This document shows, one piece after another, positions 7,958 to 14,032 of a stretch of DNA of 14,819 bases. Each line of letters opens with the position of its first letter. Positions within the stretch are counted from its first letter, which is position 1. The notes beneath the pieces were generated by a model that worked only from the letters and a program-made list of their open reading frames with translations, did no database searches and was not told the origin of the DNA. Source of the stretch: Oscillospiraceae bacterium (GTDB lineage Bacteria; Bacillota; Clostridia; Oscillospirales; Acutalibacteraceae); the NCBI GenBank assembly GCA_902796535.1, contig CADBPL010000189.1, forward strand, positions 1 to 14,819, written 5' to 3'. Both the position numbers and the translations under genes were made by a program.

Positions 7958-7991
7958 AAATTAAATACTCATCAAAATGGAGAGTTTAAGT

Positions 7992-9320
7992 ATGAAAACG
8001 CAAAACGGCCGTGACGGGCGGCATCGGCGCTTACTTATTCTTTGGGTCGCGATGGCAATTATCATGTGCACCGCCATCACCGTGACCAGTGTCAGCATTC
8101 TGACCTCGCAGATCCGAAAAAATCGGGAGCAGTCAGTCGCCGGCGCTGCCAGACTGGCTGCCAACATGATCAACGGCGATCTGATCGACGGGTGGCTGGC
8201 CAACGGCAGCGACGCTGTTTATGACGAAACCTTTGCCATGCTCAAGGACGTGTATGAGAATACGCCTTACCTGAAGTATCTCTACGTTTATCAGATTCGG
8301 GAAGACGGCTGCCACGTGGTGTTTGACACCGACCCCGAGGAAGCGGGCGAGCTGGGTGAGCTGCAGGAGTTTGACGAATCGTGGGAGCCGTATCTGCCGG
8401 CGCTGCTGGCGGGCAGGGAGATCGATAATATTGAAAGCAACGATTCCTTCGGCTGGCTGCTGACGCGGTATGAGCCGATCAGAGATTCCGCGGGTCGCTG
8501 CGTTGCCTATGCCGGCGCGGATATTTCCATGGATGAGATCAGCAATTACACGCGCAGCTATGTGCTCCTCATCGTTATCATTGCTGCCGTGTTCCTCACG
8601 GCGTGCGTTTTTATCGGCCTGAGAATGTCGATCAACAACTACAAGGCCGACGAGGTGGAACGGCTTAAGGAGCAGCAGCAGCGCGACAAGCAGCTGATCC
8701 GTGAAATCATCGAATCCTTCGCGAAGGTCATCGATATGAAGGATTCCTATACCCAGGGTCACTCGTTCCGCGTTGCGAAATATACGGAGATGCTGACCAG
8801 AGAACTCGGATATGACGAAGAAACGGTTGAGCAATACACCAACATCGCGCTCATGCACGATATCGGTAAGATCAGCATCCCCGATCAGGTGCTCAACAAG
8901 CCCGGCAAGCTCACGGATGAAGAATTCAGCATCATCAAATCTCACACGCAGCGCGGTTCAGACGTGCTCCACGGCATCAGCCTCATGCCTGACCTCGTCG
9001 TCGGCGCTGAAGCGCACCATGAACGGCCGGACGGCAAAGGGTATCCGAAAGGGCTGCATGAGGGTGAAATTCCTCGCGTGGCGCAAATCATTGCGGTGGC
9101 CGACACCTTTGACGCCATGTATTCGGATCGACCTTATCGCAAGCGCATGAATTATGACAAGGCGGTCAGCATCATCAAAGAAGCGTCCGGCACACAGCTG
9201 ACCCCGGATGTGGTCGACGCGTTCCTGCATCTGGCGGAAAAAGGTGAATTCCGCGCCCCGGATGACGACGGCGGCGGAACCTTCGACGATATTTCCAATA
9301 TCCACAAAAAGCAAGAGTAA
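7992..9320 (+). CDS. Membrane HD-GYP cyclic-di-GMP phosphodiesterase
   Basis: A 442-residue sensor enzyme. It has a basic N-terminus, a membrane helix at about 14-38, an extracytoplasmic sensor domain at about 40-188 (single-Cache/PAS-like, with GRCVAYAGADISMDEI near its end) and a second helix at about 190-210. A charged coiled-coil-like linker follows (217-238), then an HD-GYP domain from about 240 to 425. Metal and catalytic residues are in place: H257, the HD pair H289-D290 in MHDIGK, H318, HHE 342-344, D371 and GYP 350-352 in HHERPDGKGYP. Such enzymes hydrolyse c-di-GMP to pGpG/GMP. The frame opens at an ATG at 7977, but the ATG at 7992 is preferred because TGGAGAG (7978-7984) lies seven bases before it. 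It is 29 bases upstream of a diguanylate cyclase, so the pair likely forms an operon with opposing activities. The ligand is unknown. Confidence 0.9.
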   Translation: MKTQNGRDGRHRRLLILWVAMAIIMCTAITVTSVSILTSQIRKNREQSVAGAARLAANMINGDLIDGWLANGSDAVYDETFAMLKDVYENTPYLKYLYVYQIREDGCHVVFDTDPEEAGELGELQEFDESWEPYLPALLAGREIDNIESNDSFGWLLTRYEPIRDSAGRCVAYAGADISMDEISNYTRSYVLLIVIIAAVFLTACVFIGLRMSINNYKADEVERLKEQQQRDKQLIREIIESFAKVIDMKDSYTQGHSFRVAKYTEMLTRELGYDEETVEQYTNIALMHDIGKISIPDQVLNKPGKLTDEEFSIIKSHTQRGSDVLHGISLMPDLVVGAEAHHERPDGKGYPKGLHEGEIPRVAQIIAVADTFDAMYSDRPYRKRMNYDKAVSIIKEASGTQLTPDVVDAFLHLAEKGEFRAPDDDGGGTFDDISNIHKKQE

Positions 9321-9349
9321 CGGAAAATAAATTAAGGAAGGACAGGCTC

Positions 9350-10978
9350 ATGAAGGGGATGAATAAACACTCGATCAAAACCAAAATCATGCTCATGACC
9401 ACCTGCGCCATTCTGGTCGTCATTCTGGCGTCGACCTTTTCGGGCATTCTGGTCATCCGCAACGTCAGCAATACCAGCGCCAGACAGATGCTCATGCTTA
9501 TGTGTGAATCCGGCCAAAGGAATCTGGATCACTATTTTGAAAGCGTCGAACAATCCGTTGAAATGGTTTCTGCCTATGTGGAATCCGATCTGGACGGGAT
9601 CGACGACGCGCGGCTGCAGGCACACCTTGGCCGTGTGGACGACATTTTCAAAAAGCTGACCTACAAAACCTTTGGCGTACTGACCTATTATTACCGCATC
9701 GATCCGTCGGTTTCGACCACGGAGAAGGGCTTTTGGTATGTGAATTTAGACGGCGATGGCTTTAAAGCGCACGAGGTTACCGACATCACGCTTTACGACA
9801 CGGAAAACACCGACGCGCTCGTCTGGTTCACCGTGCCCAAGGCCACAGGCGAGCCCATCTGGCTGCCGCCCTATATCACCGACAACCTTGACGTGCGCGT
9901 TATTTCCTACAATGTGCCGGTTTATTTTGAAGACCGTTTCATCGGCGTGATCGGCATTGAGATCGATTATTCGTCCATGGCGCGGCAGGTCGACAATATT
10001 ACGCTCTATGAAAACGGCTATGCGTTCATCAACGATCAAGACGGCAATATTGTCTATCATCCGCGCATCGACGTCACGACGATGAAAGAGCAGCCCAAGG
10101 TTCCCGACGGGCTGATCAGCGACTCTGAAATGATCCGGTATGAATATGACGGTGTGGAAAAAAATGCGGTCTGGCGGCCGCTGAGCAACGGAATGCGGCT
10201 CAACGTCACGGTGCCGACAAAGGAAGTCAACGCCCTCTGGTTCCATTGGAGCATCTGGATCGTGATTGCGTTTGCTCTTTTGCTTCTCATCTTCGTGTTC
10301 CTGATCACCCATTTCAGCGAGCACATCACCAGGCCGCTTCGCAACCTGACCGAGGCGGCGGAGCAGGTTGACGACGGCAACTATGACTACCAGCTGGAGT
10401 ATGACGGCAAGGACGAGGTCGGCATTCTGACCAGAACCTTCAAAAAGCTGGTGTCGCACCTGAAAACCTACATCAGCGACCTGAACGATCTGGCCTATGC
10501 CGACGCGCTGACCTCGGTTCACAACAAGGGCGCGTTTGATCTCTACATGAAAAACCTGCAGACCAGTGTCGAAAGCGACGATCCCAAACCGCAATTTGCC
10601 GTCTGCATCTTCGACTGCAACGGCCTGAAGGTGGTCAACGACCAAAACGGACACGACAAGGGCGATATCTACCTCAAAGCGGCGTCAAAGACGATTTGCG
10701 AGGTGTTCCGCAGAAGCCCCGTGTTCCGCATCGGCGGCGATGAATTTGCCGCGGTTCTGCTCAACCATGATTTTGAAAACCGCGAAACGCTCGTTCAAAC
10801 CTTTAACGAGGTCTGCGCCAAAAAAAGCGAAGCCGCAACGGAAATCTGGGAACGGGTTGACATTGCGTTCGGCATGGCCGTGTACGACCCGAACGAGGAT
10901 CTGATGGTTGACGACGTGGTGCGCCGCGCGGATAAGCTGATGTATGAAAACAAGTGGCAGATCAAAAACCGGAAGTAA
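9350..10978 (+). CDS. Membrane dCache-HAMP-GGDEF diguanylate cyclase
   Basis: A 542-residue protein with a membrane helix at about 13-36 and a large extracytoplasmic dCache-type sensor at about 40-295 (WLPPYITDNLDVRVISYNVP and FIGVIGIEIDYSSM are typical). A second helix lies at about 300-320, HAMP at about 321-375 (ITRPLRNLTEAAEQVDDGNY) and GGDEF at about 380-540. The active-site loop is canonical, RIGGDEF (460-466), and the metal/GTP-binding sequence is FDCNGLKVVNDQNGHDKGD (421-439). It should make c-di-GMP from two GTP when the sensor is engaged. The inhibitory I-site RxxD expected just before GGDEF reads FRRS (453-456), so product feedback by that route is likely absent. The ATG at 9350 has AAGGAAGGA (9334-9342) seven bases upstream; a second in-frame ATG at 9359 lacks proper spacing. 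It is co-transcribed with the upstream HD-GYP gene and followed by a strong terminator. Confidence 0.92.
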   Translation: MKGMNKHSIKTKIMLMTTCAILVVILASTFSGILVIRNVSNTSARQMLMLMCESGQRNLDHYFESVEQSVEMVSAYVESDLDGIDDARLQAHLGRVDDIFKKLTYKTFGVLTYYYRIDPSVSTTEKGFWYVNLDGDGFKAHEVTDITLYDTENTDALVWFTVPKATGEPIWLPPYITDNLDVRVISYNVPVYFEDRFIGVIGIEIDYSSMARQVDNITLYENGYAFINDQDGNIVYHPRIDVTTMKEQPKVPDGLISDSEMIRYEYDGVEKNAVWRPLSNGMRLNVTVPTKEVNALWFHWSIWIVIAFALLLLIFVFLITHFSEHITRPLRNLTEAAEQVDDGNYDYQLEYDGKDEVGILTRTFKKLVSHLKTYISDLNDLAYADALTSVHNKGAFDLYMKNLQTSVESDDPKPQFAVCIFDCNGLKVVNDQNGHDKGDIYLKAASKTICEVFRRSPVFRIGGDEFAAVLLNHDFENRETLVQTFNEVCAKKSEAATEIWERVDIAFGMAVYDPNEDLMVDDVVRRADKLMYENKWQIKNRK

Positions 10979-10988
10979 GGGAACAGAA

Positions 10989-11039
10989 CCCGCCATGAAC
11001 GCTTCACATTGAAGGAAGGTTCATGGCGGGCCTTTTTTT
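10989..11039 (+). terminator. Strong intrinsic terminator after the GGDEF gene
   Basis: A perfect 12-base-pair stem (CCCGCCATGAAC at 10989-11000 with GTTCATGGCGGG at 11019-11030) encloses an 18-base loop and is followed by CC and a T7 run at 11033-11039. It begins ten bases after the stop codon and insulates the c-di-GMP operon from the convergent copper operon. Confidence 0.92.
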
Positions 11040-11076
11040 GCCCGGCAAGGCCGGATTCAGCTGACCTCAGGTTCGT

Positions 11077-11280
11077 TCAGCTCAGCACCTTATACCCCTG
11101 CGCTTCCACGGCCGCTGTCAGCGTTTCGTCCGCAACCGCTTTGCTCAGCGTCACGGTCGCTCTGTTTTCGTTGTGGTCGGCTTCGGCGCTTTCCACGCCG
11201 TCGATCGCCTCGAGCGCCTGCTTCACGCGGGCTTCGCAGTGGGGGCACATCATGCCTTCAATATGAATCGTTTTTGTCAT
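11077..11280 (-). CDS. copZ: Possible free CopZ copper chaperone from an internal start in copA
   Basis: In the copA frame, the ATG at 11280-11278 (Met766 of CopA) would give a stand-alone 67-residue heavy-metal domain, MTKTIHIEGMMCPHC through GYKVLS. This is the usual size of CopZ, a cytoplasmic Cu(I) carrier that delivers copper to CopA and CsoR. AAGGAG (complement of 11290-11295) lies nine bases before this ATG, as good as any ribosome site in the window, and no stop codon separates it from the pump. The same bases encode Lys-Glu in the CopA linker. Dual output (fused pump plus free chaperone) is an inference; the site could equally be a relic of a gene fusion. Confidence 0.45.
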   Translation of the reverse strand: MTKTIHIEGMMCPHCEARVKQALEAIDGVESAEADHNENRATVTLSKAVADETLTAAVEAQGYKVLS

Positions 11281-13575
11281 TTCGGTTTTCTCCTTTTCAT
11301 TTTTCTTTGTTTTGATTCGTTTATCGCGGCTTGCGTCATAGAGCTTCACCCGGTTGAGCCGCAGCGCGTTTAAGCAAACGCAAACGCTCGACAGCGCCAT
11401 GGCAGCCGCCCCGTAGGCCGGCTTCATGGCCACGCCGTAAAGCCCCATGGCAAGGGGAATGCACGCGGCGTTGTAGAAAAACGCCCAGAACAGATTCTGG
11501 TGGATGGTGCGAATGGCGGCGCGGCTCAGGCGAATGGCGGCGGCCGCGTCGGTCAGGCGGCTTTTCACCAGCACCACGTCGGCGGCGTCGAGCGCAATAT
11601 CCGCCCCCGCGCCAATGGCGACGCCCACGTCGGCGGCGGTCAGGGCAGGCGCGTCGTTGACGCCGTCGCCGACCATAACGGTCTTTCCCTGCCGCTTCAA
11701 CCGCCCGATGACGGCAGCCTTGCCGTCGGGCAGCACCCCGGCAATCACGTCGTCCACACCGGCCTGCGCGCCGATGGCTTTGGCTGTGCGCTCATTGTCA
11801 CCGGTGAGCAAAACCGTTTTCACGCCCATGCCCTTCAGTTCCCGCACGGCCTGCGCGGAATCGGCTTTGATGGCGTCTGCCACGCCGAACGCGCCGAGGA
11901 GCTTACCGTCCCGGGCAAACAAAAGCGGCGTTTTGCCCTGCTGCGCCATGCTTTGAACCGCTTGCTCCATGGCTTGCGGGATCTCGCACTGCGCCGCCAT
12001 ATAGCGGTAACTGCCGCCCTGCAAAACGCTGCCGTCATACCCGGCTCTCAGGCCGTTGCCGGGCAGCGCTTCAAACTCTGTCACTTGAGGCAGCGGCAGA
12101 TCGCCCGCCTTTTCCAGAATCGCTTTGGCCAGCGGATGCTCGCTGTTCTTTTCCAAAGCGGCGGCAAGTGTGAGCAGCTCGGTTTGCGTGACGCCGTTTG
12201 GCAGCAGATCGGTGACAATGGGTTTGCCCGCGGTGACCGTGCCCGTTTTGTCCAGCGCAACGACTTCGGCGCGCCCGATGGCCTCAAGCGAGGCGGCGGT
12301 TTTATACAAAATGCCGTTTTTGGCACCGACGCCGCTGCTGACCATGATGGCCACCGGCGTGGCCAGCCCCAGCGCGCACGGGCAGCTGATGACCAGAACG
12401 GAAATGGCGCGCGCCATTGAAAAAGCAAAATCCCGGCCTGCTAAGAGCCAGCCGACGAAGGTGAGCAGCGAAAGGCCCATGACCGCCGGAACGAACACGG
12501 CCGAAGCCTTGTCGGCGATCCTTGCCAGCGGCGCCTTGGTTGCTGCCGCGTCGCTCACGGTTTGGATGATCTGCGCCAGCGTCGTGTCCTCGCCCACCCG
12601 CGTCGCGCGGCAGCGCAGGTAGCCTGTTTTGTTGATGGTGGCGGCGCTGACGGCTGAGCCGATCTCCTTATCGACGGGGATGCTTTCGCCCGTCAGCGCG
12701 GATTCATCCACGCTCGAAGCGCCGAACACGACCACGCCGTCCACGGGAATGCTTGCGCCGGGCTTGACCGCAAAAACATCGCCGGTCTTGATCTGTTCGA
12801 TGCCGACCTCTTTTTCTTCTCCGTTTTCATAGAGGAGCGCCGTTTGGGGCGCGAGCTTCATCAGCCCCTTGAGTGCGTTCGTCGTGCGCCCCTTTGACAG
12901 GGCTTCGAGCAGCTTGCCGACGGTGATGAGCGTCGGGATCATCGCCGCCGATTCAAAATACAGGTTCATGCCGCCGCGCATCACGGCAGCTTCGTCGCCG
13001 TTTCCCTGCGCTGTGATCATCAGAAACAACTCCGCTAACGAATAGGCAAAGGAGGCGCCTGAACCGAGCGCCACGAGCGTGTCCATGTTCGGCGCGCCGT
13101 GAAAGAGCGAACGGAAGCCGACGGTGAAAAATTTGCCGTTGATGATCATGATGACAATGGCCAGCAGCATTTCAAACACGCCGAGGAACACGAGGTTGTC
13201 GAACGCCTGTGGCACAGGGAAATGAGCCATCATGTGCCCCATCGAAACATACATCAGCACGAGCAAAACCGCGCCCGACCCGATCAGCCTTTTTTTCAGC
13301 CGGGGCGTTTCCGTATCCTGCAGCGGTTCGGCGGCAGGGGATGGACCGGCTGCTTTTTTGCCTTTTTTGGCTGCGCCGTAGCCGGCCTTTTCCACTGCCC
13401 GGATGATCGCCGCTTCGCTTGCCGTTCCCGTTACGCCCATTGAGTTGGTCAGCAGGCTCACCGCGCAGCTTTCCACGCCCGGCACCGCCTTAACCGCCTT
13501 TTCCACTCGGGCGCTGCAGGCGGCGCAGCTCATGCCGGTCACATTGTATTGCTCCGTATTGATCTTGTTGCTCAT
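11077..13575 (-). CDS. copA: Copper-exporting P1B-type ATPase CopA with C-terminal CopZ-like domain
   Basis: An 832-residue P1B-1 ATPase that pumps Cu(I) out of the cytoplasm using ATP. An N-terminal heavy-metal domain has GMSCAACSARVEKAV (Cys17, Cys20). Eight membrane helices include the metal site CPC 398-400 in helix 6, YN 701-702 in helix 7 and MALSS 726-730 in helix 8. The actuator has TGES 295-298; the phosphorylated Asp442 lies in DKTGT 442-446; the nucleotide domain has HP 480-481; the hinge has GDGVND 636-641. Pumps usually end near NALRL (736-740). Here a Lys-rich linker leads to a second metal-binding domain, EGMMCPHCEARV (Cys777, Cys780), at about 766-832. The linker DNA is AT-rich and contains a ribosome site and ATG, as if copA and copZ had fused. 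The start ATG overlaps the csoR stop (ATGA), with AAGGTG (complement of 13581-13586) five bases upstream. No clear terminator follows. Confidence 0.95.
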   Translation of the reverse strand: MSNKINTEQYNVTGMSCAACSARVEKAVKAVPGVESCAVSLLTNSMGVTGTASEAAIIRAVEKAGYGAAKKGKKAAGPSPAAEPLQDTETPRLKKRLIGSGAVLLVLMYVSMGHMMAHFPVPQAFDNLVFLGVFEMLLAIVIMIINGKFFTVGFRSLFHGAPNMDTLVALGSGASFAYSLAELFLMITAQGNGDEAAVMRGGMNLYFESAAMIPTLITVGKLLEALSKGRTTNALKGLMKLAPQTALLYENGEEKEVGIEQIKTGDVFAVKPGASIPVDGVVVFGASSVDESALTGESIPVDKEIGSAVSAATINKTGYLRCRATRVGEDTTLAQIIQTVSDAAATKAPLARIADKASAVFVPAVMGLSLLTFVGWLLAGRDFAFSMARAISVLVISCPCALGLATPVAIMVSSGVGAKNGILYKTAASLEAIGRAEVVALDKTGTVTAGKPIVTDLLPNGVTQTELLTLAAALEKNSEHPLAKAILEKAGDLPLPQVTEFEALPGNGLRAGYDGSVLQGGSYRYMAAQCEIPQAMEQAVQSMAQQGKTPLLFARDGKLLGAFGVADAIKADSAQAVRELKGMGVKTVLLTGDNERTAKAIGAQAGVDDVIAGVLPDGKAAVIGRLKRQGKTVMVGDGVNDAPALTAADVGVAIGAGADIALDAADVVLVKSRLTDAAAAIRLSRAAIRTIHQNLFWAFFYNAACIPLAMGLYGVAMKPAYGAAAMALSSVCVCLNALRLNRVKLYDASRDKRIKTKKNEKEKTEMTKTIHIEGMMCPHCEARVKQALEAIDGVESAEADHNENRATVTLSKAVADETLTAAVEAQGYKVLS
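11290..11295 (-). promoter_or_regulatory. Internal Shine-Dalgarno site within copA
   Basis: AAGGAG on the minus strand, nine bases before an in-frame ATG, sits in a T-rich (plus strand) stretch at about 11281-11325. That stretch contrasts with the GC-rich coding DNA on both sides and looks like a former intergenic spacer now translated as a Lys/Glu linker. Confidence 0.55.
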
Positions 13576-13871
13576 TTCATCACCTTCTGCAGCGTTTCGA
13601 CCAGCTCGTCGATCGTTTCATCCTTGCCGGCGCGGATATCCTCCGCCACGCAGCTGCGCATATGTGAGGCCAGCAGCACCTTGTTGAAGCTGTTCAGCGC
13701 GTTGTTGATGGCGGCAACCTGCACCAGAATGTCCGGGCAGTAGGCGTCCTGCTCCAGCATTTTTTCCACGCCGCGCACCTGTCCCTCAATGCGCTTGAGG
13801 CGGTTCATCAGCGCCTTTTGTTCTGTTTCGCTTCTTTTCTTTTTGCGTTCGCAGCAAGTCTCCTCTTGCAT
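13572..13871 (-). CDS. csoR: Copper-sensing repressor CsoR
   Basis: A 99-residue all-helical repressor of the CsoR/RcnR family. Without copper it binds the operon promoter; Cu(I) binding releases it. The Cu(I) ligands of true copper sensors are all present: Cys45 (AYCPDILVQV), His70 and Cys74 (LLASHMRSCV). The N-terminal helix reads LMNRLKRIEGQVRGVEKML, typical of the family. The frame is open back to 13919, but the ATG at 13871 is chosen: AGGAGG (complement of 13881-13886) lies nine bases before it, the length then fits the family, and a longer protein would read into the operator. An additional Cys pair (Cys6, Cys7) near the N-terminus, in a Lys/Arg-rich tail, is unusual. It is first in the operon, and its stop overlaps the copA start, so repressor and pump are translationally coupled and autoregulated. 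Confidence 0.95.
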   Translation of the reverse strand: MQEETCCERKKKRSETEQKALMNRLKRIEGQVRGVEKMLEQDAYCPDILVQVAAINNALNSFNKVLLASHMRSCVAEDIRAGKDETIDELVETLQKVMK

Positions 13872-13910
13872 GGGTTCGTCCCTCCTCTGATGGTTCAAAC
13901 GAAGCAATAC

Positions 13911-13927
13911 ATACCCCACATGGGTAT
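13911..13927. promoter_or_regulatory. CsoR-like operator 1 (in the leader)
   Basis: ATACCCCACATGGGTAT is an inverted repeat of ATACCC/GGGTAT around a five-base centre, the pattern of CsoR operators. It lies just downstream of the predicted csoR transcription start, where a bound repressor would block escape of RNA polymerase. It matches the upstream copy at 15 of 17 positions. Confidence 0.8.
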
Positions 13928-13939
13928 TTGTTCGGTGAT

Positions 13940-13968
13940 ATTATATACCCCATAAGGGTATTTGTCAA
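13940..13968 (-). promoter_or_regulatory. Consensus SigA promoter of the csoR-copA operon
   Basis: On the minus strand, TTGACA (complement of 13963-13968), a 17-base spacer and TATAAT (complement of 13940-13945) give a perfect match to consensus. Transcription should start near 13933, leaving a 62-base leader that carries operator 1. A promoter this strong needs tight repression, consistent with two operators. Confidence 0.9.
13945..13961. promoter_or_regulatory. CsoR-like operator 2 (in the promoter spacer)
   Basis: ATACCCCATAAGGGTAT fills the 17-base gap between the -35 and -10 boxes of the csoR promoter, overlapping the first base of the -10. Its centre is 34 bases from that of operator 1, close to three helical turns, so two repressor tetramers could sit on about the same face. 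The similarity extends into TTTGT beyond both copies (13911-13931 and 13945-13965). Confidence 0.85.
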
Positions 13969-13980
13969 CCCATCTCTTTC

Positions 13981-14009
13981 TTGTTTTTTGCCTTTTTCTA
14001 TGCTATGAT
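13981..14009 (+). promoter_or_regulatory. Promoter of the beta-helix protein gene
   Basis: TTGTTT (13981-13986), a 17-base spacer and TATGAT (14004-14009) preceded by TGC, an extended -10 element. The start would be near 14016, about 17 bases before the ATG at 14033. It is divergent from the csoR promoter, with 12 bases between the two -35 boxes, so operator occupancy at 13945 could influence it, although no CsoR-like site overlaps it. Confidence 0.6.
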
Positions 14010-14032
14010 ACAGGAGAACGGAGGTAATAAAT

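Noticed and set aside
7958..7991. Possible c-di-GMP riboswitch in front of the HD-GYP gene
   Set aside because: The predicted leader is only about 28 bases, far too short for a GEMM-type aptamer, and no such fold is visible upstream.
11042..11054. CCGGC-aag-GCCGG hairpin just past the copA stop
   Set aside because: On the minus strand the stem is followed by an A-run rather than a T-run, so it does not qualify as an intrinsic terminator for the copper operon.
11500..12420. Plus-strand open frame of 306 codons opposite copA
   Set aside because: It is antisense to conserved ATPase motifs, has low-complexity Gly/Ala/His/Arg composition and no upstream ribosome site.
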